DNA from: Eucommia ulmoides
Lineage: Eukaryota; Streptophyta; Magnoliopsida; Garryales; Eucommiaceae
DNA length: 64,000 bases
Direction of reading: 5' to 3'
Assembly: GCA_016647705.1 (NCBI GenBank)
Contig: CM028336.1
Location: 11,726,880 to 11,790,879, forward strand
Part shown: positions 24,065 to 34,400 of the stretch, in pieces
Position numbering within the stretch: position 1 is the first letter of the stretch
Layout of the letters: every line of letters begins with the position of its first letter
Made by a program: the position numbers and the translations under genes
Notes under the pieces: generated by a model
Database searches by the model: none
What the model saw: only the letters and a program-made list of their open reading frames with translations
What the model was told of the DNA's origin: nothing

Positions 24065-24697
24065 CTAGGAAGGTAAGGTCGAGCTCAAGATGCTCTTGCT
24101 GAACTTGTGCCTTGCAGTACTTGAAGCTAACCAGTTGAATATTCTCCCTGAGGTCTTCAAACTGCTCTCAAAGCTACTTGATTTTGTCGTCATGTTCTTT
24201 CTATTTTGTTCTAATGTAGTGGACAACTCTTCGATTAACTTAGCCGGGTCAGCTGACTTTGCATCTAAAGATGAACTCTTAAGCTTCTTAGAGTTCAACT
24301 CAGTCGATATCAACTCTTTTCATTGCCCCAAGTGCTGGAGGGCATTAGTTTTTGCCTCTAACTCAACCTTCAGCAAATCAAGTTTGGATTGTTGTTTGTT
24401 GAGTTTCTCTGTTAGTTAAGAGTTTTCCATTGAAAGCGTATTGCTCTCATTTAGAAGCCTGTTGTTGTCACTAATCAATACTTGATTGCTAGTATGGAGA
24501 AACTCACATTGAGCATGAGCGGCTTGTAGATCGGTCTCTGATTTTTCTTTAGATGACCTCTCTAGCACTAATTTTGTTTCAAGGAAAATCTTTTTCTCTT
24601 GGAGAGCTCGAAGATCTTCTTCTAGCTGGCTGGATTCTGTTAGCTGGTGCTTGAGCTGGGTGTCCAATTCAACCATGTCGTCTGAGCTGCCTGCCAA
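24065..24697 (-). pseudogene. Antisense coiled-coil ORF downstream of Tat pol (aORF relic)
   Basis: Two minus-strand frames (24416-24697 and 24065-24313) read as one protein broken by a stop at about 24416 and a second break near 24315. The first is a strong heptad coiled coil (SQLEEDLRALQEKKIFLETK, then NRLLNESNTLSMENS); the second continues with KLNKQQSKLDLLKVELEAKT-like heptads and LIEELSTTLEQNRKN. An intron-like structure precedes it: GTAAGTTC at about 24765 and TTGGCAG near 24690 on the minus strand. Some plant Tat elements carry an extra ORF antisense to pol in this place, often linked to a plant mobile domain and a coiled coil. The position fits; the domain itself is not visible here. 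An unrelated captured host exon is the alternative. Confidence 0.6.
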
Positions 24698-24765
24698 GGT
24701 AGAAGACAGATCGATGCTCTAAAGAATGGATACAAACAATTAAATGGTAGGAGGAAGAACTTACG

Positions 24766-24990
24766 CTAAGAAGATGATCTTTCGTCTCGCCTCTTCGAAT
24801 CTCCACAAAAGTTAGGAGGGCAAATGATGTGGGAAAAATTCCCGCCCACGATATTTAGAAGCCAGTAGGGTGACGATGGGTCAAGTCGGGTAGTAAAATC
24901 CGACCCATAGGAAATGACTTGGAAATCACCCATGGGCCAACTGTGCCGATGACTCAAATTGTGTAGGATGGGTTCACTGAGGAAGCCCAA
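24766..24990 (-). pseudogene. Possible upstream exon of the antisense ORF
   Basis: This minus-strand frame ends in DSKRRDERSSS and a stop codon one base before a GTAAGT donor-like site. The acceptor-like TTGGCAG sits about 75 bp further on. If spliced, the frame would have to change to avoid the stop. I recognise no domain. Confidence 0.3.
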
Positions 24991-25806
24991 AGTATGACTA
25001 AATAGAATGATTCATAAGAAGCCCAACCATATTTGGGCTGACAAGAATAGAAGAAGGCCTCCTAATAGGGCCTGATCACAAGCAAGTAAGACTAACAATA
25101 GAATGTCGTTGAGTAATTTTCCGAGAATCTCCATGATCCCATGCATGTAGAAAGACGTAACCGTTTTACGTTCCATAGTAGGGTCATGGACGGTTTCCAT
25201 GAGGTTAAAGAGGAGATCGTAGAGGGAGTGGTGACATGAACGAGCTATGCATGATAAATGATCTATATATGAAGATAGTTACCAGGTAGTTAATATATTG
25301 CTTTTTACATACAGAGAGATTTTTCATCATAAACAGACTAATTTATTCTCACATCGAAGGTTATTTGACCGACACCACACCGGTGTCATTTGGAGCTAAC
25401 TAATTTTGCAGGTTCAGGTTGTAGGCTGTCAAGGTTTTAGGCACATGAAGAATTGTTTACACATGTTGGAGATTTTTGGAGGCATCACTTCATTTACCTA
25501 TCAAAATAAAAAATTATGAAATTACATAATAAATTTTTAATTTAAAATAGTTATTCAAACAAAAAAAAATTTGTAATTGATAAAATTTCAAAATCTCATC
25601 ATTTACAATTTCAAGAATTTACAGTCCTCTTGTCCAAAAGTCACTTTACAGTTACGAGAAATTAATGGCAGCGTAAATCTTAATTACTCCTCTTTACACA
25701 ATGTGATAGATTTGTATTTATTATGATAGTTCACCAATGGAATTTATGTGTTAAATATGCTCAGTTTATGAAACTTTAAGTTTTTAACAAAAAAGTAATT
25801 ATTGAA
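24991..25806. other. Spacer, probably the 3' part of the Tat-type element
   Basis: No gene is recognised. GACCGACACCACACCGGTGTC at about 25361-25381 is a notable inverted pair (ACACCGGTGT), and TCTCACATCGAAGG precedes it. This may be LTR sequence of the Tat element, but LTR ends could not be fixed. Confidence 0.35.
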
Positions 25807-25971
25807 TAAAATTTAGGAACACTTAGCAAGAAATCCTCATGGGAGGACAAAACTACTAAATACACCTTTTTTAAAAACATGCTATAAAATAGTCATTTTG
25901 TATTTTTATGACGATTTTACCCCTCATGTTATATTCAACACGAGGGTCGTGTAATATTCAACACAATCTCA

Positions 25972-26168
25972 AATCGTGTTACATTCAACACGATCTCGTG
26001 TTGAATATAATGCGAGGTCGTGTTACATTCTAATTTTTTCATTCAAATTGATAATTCATCTATCCTACGTTCGTGTTACATTCAACACGATCTCGTGTTA
26101 AATATAACATGAGATCGTGTTACATTTTAATTTTTTCATTTAAATTGATAATTCATCTATCCTACATT
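25972..26168. repeat. 97-bp tandem repeat containing palindromes
   Basis: Two units (about 25974-26070 and 26071-26168) share CGTGTTACATTCAACACGAT, ATTTTTTCATT(C/T)AAATTG and ATAATTCATCTATCCTAC. Each carries the palindrome AACACGATCTCGTGTT. A related partial unit lies at 25930-25973. Confidence 0.8.
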
Positions 26169-26620
26169 TATATACTTGATTTTTATCAATACAAACCAAA
26201 TCAATTCAACCAAATGAAGCCTAAATTCAACACAATCCAACCAAATCAATCAAATTAATTCAAACCCTAGAAAATACCACCTTAATCAACCAAATCAATA
26301 CAAAATCGCGATGACCTAGAAATCCGATCAGATCTGAAGCCGTGAAGATGAACAAAATCGAGATGAATACACTCGAAATAACAGCAATTAAGAGCAGAAA
26401 AAGGAGATCAAGCAAGATCAAAGCAATATACCCCTCTGGCTCTCTCTCCAAACAGGAATTTCTCCAACGAACAGAAATTCGTCGATCGATTTCGGGGGAG
26501 AGAGAAATAGAGGCCAAAATAAACATAGATTTGTCGAAAATCGATATCATTCAATCAAACTTACAGAAGAACCATAGAGATTTACTAGAAATCGATCTCG
26601 TTCTATCCAAATTCCAAACC

Positions 26621-26762
26621 CTAAACAAATGATACATTGGCATTGACTGCTTCCAACTGCTTCTTCGCATCCACTGTTTCGTCCTGCGACACGCCTTCCT
26701 TTATCTTCTTCGATAATCCTTCAATCAAATCTTTGGCCTCTTTCAACGCCAAGCTTGCCAAA
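26621..26762 (-). pseudogene. Captured fragment of ribosomal protein bL12 (L7/L12), C-terminal exon
   Basis: The minus-strand translation reads LALKEAKDLIEGLSKKIKEG, then VSQDETVDAKKQLEAVNANV, and ends SFV plus a stop. This is the C-terminal domain of bacterial-type L7/L12, whose hallmark is LKEAK.LVEG.PK..KEGV...EA...KK.LEEAGA.V. The C-terminal SFV resembles plant mitochondrial forms. Intact L12 functions on the large ribosomal subunit stalk and recruits translation factors. Here only about 46 residues of the domain are present. Upstream the frame runs into unrelated GC-rich sequence, so the gene is incomplete. It lies wholly inside the Mutator-like element, which supports capture by the transposon. 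Confidence 0.75.
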
Positions 26763-27118
26763 GCCCCGAGGCACCAGCAGGTCCAGGAGCTGTCGTTCGC
26801 ATCCAACGCCTAAACCTATGGCGATGGCGAAGGGAGCAGAGAAGAAGGAGGAGAAGAAGAAAACGCCGCCGCCGCCGCCACTTAAGCGTGAGAGCGGAGG
26901 AGGCGAGAGATAGAGAGAGAGGGAGAGGGGAGCTTGGAGCAGGACAGTTGATGAACATACACCTCAAGGGTAAAATCGTCACTTTACAAATATTTAGGAG
27001 TATTTAGTACAATCCAGCGCTTTTAATGGGACCATTTGGTGTAAAAAAAATATCATGGAATATCTTGTAGATTTGTTGATTTAACAAGACTATTTTGTAT
27101 TTTTCCCTAAAATTTAAG

Positions 27119-27475
27119 ATATGTTTGGTTGGAAGCTTGAAAAAGGAAAATAAAAAAATAATATATTTATCCATTATAAAAGAAGAAATTAGTATTGTTT
27201 AGTTAAGAAAAAAATCAAATGAAATGAAATAATTCTCTTTAATATAATTTATTATTTTATCCATGTATATTATAAAAATAAATTAAAAATTATATTATTA
27301 AAGGTATAATGGTAATTTTTCTCATTCTCCCTCACTTTTCTCCTAAATTTATGTGGGAAAAAAAATTGTTTTGAAAATTGTGTATTTTTTTCCTCCCATG
27401 CCAAATAATTTTTTTTTTTTTTTTCTATTATTTTTTTCCCTTTTCCATTCATTTTCCACCTAATCATACGCACCC
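27119..27475. mobile_element. Candidate AT-rich MITE
   Basis: The segment is flanked by TTAAG on both sides (27114-27118 and 27476-27480). Its ends are loosely inverted: ATATGTTTGGTTGG on the left, and GGGTGCGTATGATTAGG when the right end is read in reverse. The terminal match is weak and the duplication overlaps that of the neighbouring Mutator-like element, so the call is tentative. Confidence 0.35.
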
Positions 27476-27480
27476 TTAAG

Positions 27481-28282
27481 CATTAACTAACCAAATAAAT
27501 TCAACCATTATTTTAGTAAAAAAATAATAATCTTATTTTTTTTGGTACATTTGAACTTTAGACTTTTCACTAAGATGGTCAGCTAAATGTTACTATGCTA
27601 TAAGCCTTAAGATATAGTCATATTTTGTAATAGTTATATTCGTAGGACGCCACAACTATTAAAAATTTTTTATGATCTCAACTTTTACAATTTATTGTTT
27701 ATTCAATTTTCGATAATTTTACAATTCATTGTTTATTTCAATTTTTGATTTTTTTAAAAAAAATTCAAAATCACCAAAAAATTACACTGATTTTCATGTA
27801 TTATAATAGATTTGAACATTAAAAAATGAGATGAATTGTAATGTCAAAATTTATAAAATTGTTCACCAAAGTTAGAATTAAATGGTTTATTTACTAAAAA
27901 AGTAAAAATTAGTAAAGCTAGGCGCGTGGATTGATCGCCACTTCAGTATCTTCCTCGTCCTAGTTGGAACACCATCTTCATTCCTGATTCGTCCACGTCA
28001 GACGAAATTACGACGGAACAGCGTGGCGCCAAAGCGCTCGTCGCTCTATCCCACGCGCCAAAAAACCCCGCGCGCCTCCTGATTCAACAACTATCTTCTC
28101 CTCACAACCCTGAAGAACAAGTAAATTCAAGTCAACAGGAGAGATCTAATTCAATCTCTCTCGCTCGCATATCTCAGTTCTCAATTAGCTCTGACCTTGT
28201 GTATATATATATATATATATATATATTCATTTATAGAGAGGAAATTTGTGTTTTTGATAGAGAGAGAAAGAGATTGGCATTA
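27481..28282 (+). promoter_or_regulatory. Upstream region and 5' leader of the p24 gene
   Basis: AT-rich DNA gives way at about 27915 to GC-richer sequence that runs to the start codon, as expected for a plant promoter-leader. CCACGTCA at 27993-28000 (TGACGTGG on the other strand) is a bZIP-type element; the same core is known in plants as an unfolded-protein-response element. Further GC boxes (GGCGCC, CACGCGCC, CGCGCGCC) lie at 28020-28080. The leader includes TCTCTCTCGCTCGC and a (TA)12 tract at 28202-28226. I see no convincing TATA box and cannot place the transcription start. Confidence 0.5.
28202..28226. repeat. (TA)12 microsatellite in the p24 leader
   Basis: An uninterrupted TA tract ends about 57 bp before the ATG at 28283. 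An upstream ATG in the same frame (28199) would add a low-complexity MYIYIYIY extension in front of the signal peptide, so 28283 is the better start. Confidence 0.9.
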
Positions 28283-28498
28283 ATGGCGGGGGGACTCAAA
28301 TTGGTGGTTTGGTTGCTGCTGATATGTTGTTGGATGAGTAATATACTTCCGATCGCAGAAGCTATTTGGATTAATCTACCGAGTTCGGGGACGAAGTGCA
28401 TTTCCGAGGACATACAGAACAACGTCGTCGTCTTGGCCGATTACTCCGTCATCGGCGACGACGACCACTCTCACGCTATCCCAACCATCACCGTCAAG
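28283..28498 (+). CDS. p24 exon 1
   Basis: It encodes 72 residues: signal peptide and the first part of the GOLD domain, ending AIPTITVK. The first conserved cysteine is in SGTKCISED. The donor is AAG|GTGAGC at 28499, phase 0. Confidence 0.92.
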
Positions 28499-31400
28499 GT
28501 GAGCTTCTTCAATATCTTTATTTGACGATTAAAAGCTTCTGATTTCTACTGCTCTCTATGAGATTTCGTAGTTTAAATTTCTAAACGACTTGATTTTGTA
28601 CTTTAGACGCATCAAATTCTATTTTAATTAGGTGTTAATGCTTTGCTGATGTTATTTCTGTAATTGCATTTATAAATTTTACTTTTAATTCAGGTTTGAA
28701 AAGTATGGGATGTCTAGAAATTTTGTAGATGATGATGAGGAAAATTATTTTTTCGTGGAACTTCAAAATTAGGCAAATAACTTTTTTTTTGGAGAAATTA
28801 GTGAAAGAGATTTAATTAGATACTAGAGGCTGATAATGAAGAAGGGAATGTATGAGATGGCTTAAGTCTTAGTAGACTACTACTTTCATATGTATCTCTA
28901 CTGGTAAAAGAAAGGTCATGTTATGAAAGGTCTTCGATTTCGTCCAGCCATCAAAAACGAACAGCGAAACCCAGATTTGGAAATTCTATCAATTTTGTTG
29001 ATTTTTTTGGAGTAATTTGATCCTCAGAATGCAAAGTAACTTTCTGTGGAATTAGGATCTGATTGAATATGGACAAAGAACTACATCTGCTTCTTGAAGT
29101 ATGAAGAATGCTGGGGTGAAGAAAAATAGACAGATGAAATATTTGAATTTTAATCATCGGAATAACAAGAGATCTTGAAGAACCTGATAGAGTTTTGGGG
29201 GAAAAAGAATTAAGGAAAGAATAACTCAGAATAGAGAATATAATAATACAACATGATCCAAAGAGAGATGAAAGTGAAAAGAGGGGAGCTGGTTTTTCCC
29301 TATAGGAATACAAATTTAAAATGCATATCCCTTGAATGTCGAGCACCCACTTTGTTCGCTTCAAATCATTCGAACTCGACTTCAAACTGCAATTTCGTTT
29401 TGGCGCAAGTTATTGAAAAGGGATTTGGATTTGTGGCCTGAATTATAATTCCAACTCGTTTTGGTGCCAATCTTAAGTCTTAGTAGACTATTACTTTCAT
29501 ATGTATATCTACTGTTAAAAGAAAGGTTATACTATTTATAGAGGAGCCATGAGGCACAAATTTAGTTTGAACAAAAACACTTAGAACCTTCAAGAATTCA
29601 GCCACAACCTTCTACTGCCTTTAACAAAAGCTGCTGAGATTTCTTCCAGCTTTTTCTTTCAACAAACATGGCCACCGGTGGAAAAATGAAACTCTCCAAA
29701 TTGTCAAAAATAAAATGTTACAAAAAGTAGGAGAGAATGATTCACCTACTCCCATCAATTTTCCAACAAAAAGACAAATAGGGTTGGCCTACCTAGGTTG
29801 AAAATGGAGCCAAAATACCAACAATTTTCACCTGGGCGAGATTTTCAACCAAATAAAATTTTCTTCATACTTAAGGACATTCTTCCTCATACTATCTTCT
29901 CCAACAAAATCTCAATTTTAAAGATTAACTTCGACTAAGTCCAAGGGCTCTTTGAACTTGGCCATCGGTTCCCAAACATCAACTCAAGCCGTGTGTCGGC
30001 ACTCTTTCCAAAAGGAGTTGAGCTTGAGTCGAGAGCATTTACATTGAAGGGGGACGTGGACCGCGCGCATCGTTGAAGGGGGACATGGAAGCGCGGATCA
30101 TGTGACATGGGCACCTCACCTGATTTCTCTGTCGCGCAAAGTGCAACGGTGGCACAACGAAGGCACTTGACATCGAGAGCTGTGTTCACATCGCAACGAG
30201 GACATTTGAGATATTAGGTGGCCGAGAGTGTCACGGGTCGTTGTTATCAAGGCGGTCGGAATGAAAAATCATGTTGACTAGAGGATCCTAGTGCTTATTG
30301 CAGCTTCCAGCTAGGTGTGGGTGCTGACACCACTTGGTGTCCCTTCGAAGTCAAAGCATACCAACCCGGTTGAATTTGGAGATTATGTCGTTGGTCAAAG
30401 ACCTGACAAAAGAAGAGATTAGGCCTCTCCTGCAGAAATTGGTCAAAGCTAGGAGCTCAATGGAGGAGGAATCATATACGTAATATACTACACAAGTATA
30501 TACCTATATATGGAACTGTTCATACATACATGCGTATACGATACTATCCATAGTATTTATATGGGATGTAAACGGGGTGTATACGGCACTATTCATATAA
30601 TACTATTCATATGTACGATATTATTTACAAAGTACTGTATACGATACTATTCATTGGCAGCAAAGTATCGGTTCCCAAACATCAACTCGAGCCGTGTGTC
30701 GGCACTCCATCCAGAAGGAGTTGAGCCTGAGTCGAGAGCATTCACGTTGAAGGGGGACGTGGACTGCGCGCATCGTCGAAGGGGGACATGGAAGCGTGGA
30801 TCGTGCGACATGGGCACCTTACTTGATTTCTTTGTCGTGCAAAGTGCAACAGTGACACAACGAAGGCGATTGACATCGAGAGCTGTGTTCACATCTCAAC
30901 GAGGACGTTTGCGATATTAGGTGGCCGAGAGTGTCACGGGCCGTTGTTATCAAGGCGGTCGGAATGAAGAATCATGTTGATTAGAGGATCCTAGTGCTTA
31001 TTGCGGCTTCCAGTTAGGTATGGGCGCTGACACCACTTGGCGTCCCTTCGGAGTCAAGGCATACCGACCCGGTTGAGTTCGGAGACTATGTCACTGGTCA
31101 AGGACCTAACAAAAAAAGGGATTAGGCCTCTCCTGCAGAAACTGGTTAGAGGTAGGAGCTCAATGGAGGAGGAATCATATACGTAGTATACTACACAAGT
31201 ATATACTTATATATGGAACTATTCATACATACATGCGTATACGATACTATCCACAATATTTATATGGGATGTATACGGGGTGTATACGGCACTATTCATA
31301 TAACACTAGTCATACGTACGATATTATTTTACAAAGTACTGTATATTGTACTATTCATCGGCAGCAAAGTACCAGACCTAGATAGTAAGCTTACCATGGA

Positions 31401-34400
31401 TATGGTAAAAGACAGAATGTTGAACGAAGAGTCCAGACGAAAAGACGAAGGATATACTCCTGAGTCTGAAGTGCTTGTCTCAAAAGAGTAAGGCAAGCAA
31501 GAGAGGCGTGAGAGAAACAGAAGTTGAAATCCCCACGGTCAAGAAAGAGGACGATCTAAATCCAAATTTAGATCTGACAAGAAGTGCCATCACTATGGCA
31601 AATCTGGACATTTCATTTGAGATTGTCGGAAGTTGAAGGCGGAGCAATCTCGAAATCCTGAAGTTGGAACCCGAACAAATGACACTGCGACTGTCATTAG
31701 TGAAGCTGTCCTTGTTCGAGATGATAACTGTGTCAATCTTGTATCCCAAGATTCCACCTGGATTGTTGACTCAGGCTCCTCCTTCCATGTCACATCACAA
31801 CTAGATTTCTTCTCATCTTACACTAAAGGAGAATTCGGATGTGTGAAGATCGGAAATGATAGTGCATCTGAAATTGTTGGTATCGGTAATGTTTGTCTCG
31901 AAATCAATCTCAGGTGCAAATTACTTTTGAAAGACGTGAGACATGTCCCTGATATTCCTCTCAACTTAATCTCTACCAGGAAGCTTGACAACGAGGGTTA
32001 CAACAATTACTTTGGTGAAGGCAGATGGAAACTTACCAAAGGAAATTTGATGGTAGCAAAAGACAAGAATGACATCTCTCTCTATCTCATAGAAGCCAAG
32101 TTATGTAGAGGAGAGATGAATGTAACTAGGAAAGAATTCCCAACCGAGTTATGGCATAAGCGGCTCAGACACACGAGTGAGAAAGGTCTTAGAATCCTTT
32201 CTAAGAAAGAGCTCTTGCCAGGAATGAAAAGTACACCCTTGCAACCCTGCGTTGATTGTGTTATGGGAAAGTAACACAGAGTTACATTTCAAACTCATTC
32301 ACCATCTAGAAGGAAGAATATTCTAGAGATACACACAAATGTCTACTCAATGAGTCATAAGTCATTAGGATGTCCTCTTTACTTCGTGACTTTCATTGAC
32401 GACCACTCTAGAAAAGTGTGGGCCTTTGCCTTGAAAACTAAAGATCAAGTGGTGGAAGTTTTCAGGTAGTTTCATGTAAAAGTTGAGAGGGAAACTAACA
32501 GATATTTGAAGTGTGTACGTGCAGACAAGTGAATATCGCGGACCATTCGAAGAGTATTGCAGTAAATTCGGTATCAGGTTGGAAAAGTCAGTACCTAAGA
32601 CACCTCAGCACAACGATGTTGCAGAGAGGATGAATAGAATCATCTGTGAAAAAGTCATATGTATACTCTCAGATGCAAAGCTGCCAAACTCTTTTTGGGG
32701 AGAGGTAATGATGATAACTGTTGATTTAATCACCCTTTCTCCATTAGTTCCACTGAACTATGATGTACCAGAAAGAGTCTGAACAGGGAAAAATGTTTCG
32801 TATAAACACCTAAAAATGTTTGGTTGCAGAGCGCTTGTTCACATCCCAAAAGATGAGAGATCCAAGCTGGATAGAAAGACAAAGCAATGCATCTTTGTGG
32901 GATACGCCCATGAAGAGTTTGGCTACAGACTCTGGGATCCTATCAGTAAAAGGATCATCAGAAGTAGAGACGTGATGTTTCTTGAAGATCAGACAGTTCG
33001 AGGCTTTGAGAAACTAGAAAAGCCACAACCAGATGAATTTCAAGTAGATCTCAGACCTAACCCTTTACCAACAAATTCTGGTGACGGGAGAGCGGTACGA
33101 GATACTGATGATGTTACTCCACCAGCTAGCAGTTCGGAACCAGAATCGATTCCAGAACAAGTCCAACAAGAACCGAGAAGATCTATTTGAGAGCAACAAT
33201 CGAGTCGCAGCTATTCTCCTCAAGAGTATGTGATGCTCACTGAAGGAAGAGAACCTGAGAACTACGAAGAAGCTATAACAGATCAGCATAGGGATGAGTG
33301 ATTGAAAGCTATGCGAGAAGAGATGAAAATAGAGAATATTTGCGATGAATGCAAGAATCCTCATATAAATTTTATCTGAGATGAATGAGAGAAACCCCAA
33401 TTTTGGGAAAATTAGTGAGAGCCAATTTGTGAAGAATTTATCCACAAATTGAATACAATATTTTTATATATTGTTTGAGTGGTCCACCAAAGAGTGAGAT
33501 TTGTAATCCCATTATTTGTTATAGTGGAAGATTTTAAGTGGCCTACGGGTCCCGTGGTTTTTTACCTTCATGAGAAGGGTTTTCCACGCTAAAATTCGCT
33601 GTATTATCTTTGTTCTATTTTGGTTTGAAAAAACGTACTGGGACTGTAGAAATATCATATTTTCACTAAATTATCCTATCATCATTCCCAACAAAGTGGT
33701 ATCAGAGTTTTTCAGTCTGTACACCAGTTTCTTTTTTCCTTTGACTAGGAACCTTCGGTACCATGTAAATTTCCTTTTCAAGATCACCATATACAAATGC
33801 CATTTTTTGTGTCAAATTATTCAAACTTGAACCACTAGCCCCCTGCTCATGGCCTCTATTTCTATTTCACGGAAGCCAAGTTATGCAGATGAGAGGTGAA
33901 TGCAACCAGGAAAGAAGTCCCCACCGAGCTATGGCATAAGTGGCTCGGACACATGAGTGGGAAAGGTCTTAAAATCTTTTCTAAGAAAGAGCTTTTACTA
34001 GGAATGAAAAGTACACTCTTGCAAACTTGTATTGATTGTGTTATGGGAAAGCAACACAGAGTTACATTTCAAACTCATCCACCATTTAAAAAAAAGAATA
34101 TTCTAGATCTGATACACACAGATGTTTGCTCAATGAGTCATAAGTCACTAGGTAGGCAATCCTATTTGTCTTTTTGTTGGAAAATTGATGGGAGTAGGTG
34201 AATCATTCTCTCCCACCTTTTGGTAACATTTTGTTTTTGACAATTTGGAGGGTTTCATTTTTCCACCGGTGGCCATGTTTGTTGAAAGAAGAAGCTGGAA
34301 GAAATCTCAGCAGCTTTTGTTGGAGGCGGTAGAAGGTTGCGGCTGAATTCTTGAAGGTTTTGAGTGTTTTTGTTCAGACTGAATTTGTGCCTCATGGCTC

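Larger units (their letters stand above)
25807..27116. mobile_element. Mutator-like (Pack-MULE type) element with 9-bp target duplication
   Basis: The element 25816-27107 is bracketed by exact 9-bp copies of TAAAATTTA (25807-25815 and 27108-27116), the duplication size of Mutator elements. It begins GGAACACTTAGCAAG and ends TATTTTTCCC. Inside the ends, inverted copies of TACTAAATAC(A/T)CC and TGACGATTTTACCC (left about 25854-25925, right about 26960-27000) form the rest of the terminal repeats. The left terminus appears to have lost about 55 bp relative to the right one. The interior holds a 97-bp tandem repeat and, on the minus strand, a ribosomal protein gene fragment. No transposase is present, so it is non-autonomous. 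Confidence 0.7.

Noticed and set aside
26342-26632. 96-codon + strand ORF in the Mutator-like element
   Set aside because: It has no domain and overlaps a minus-strand ORF of equal length; both probably reflect captured leader or intron sequence.
28199-28282. Upstream in-frame ATG extending p24 by 28 residues
   Set aside because: The extension translates the TA microsatellite and would bury the signal peptide; the ATG at 28283 gives a normal p24 N-terminus.
28951-29385. 144-codon minus-strand ORF in p24 intron 1
   Set aside because: It has no recognisable domain, no homologous frame nearby and lies in intronic repeat sequence.
30510-30920. 136-codon ORF
   Set aside because: It spans the junction of a tandem duplication and has no domain; the antisense ORFs over the same bases are equally open.
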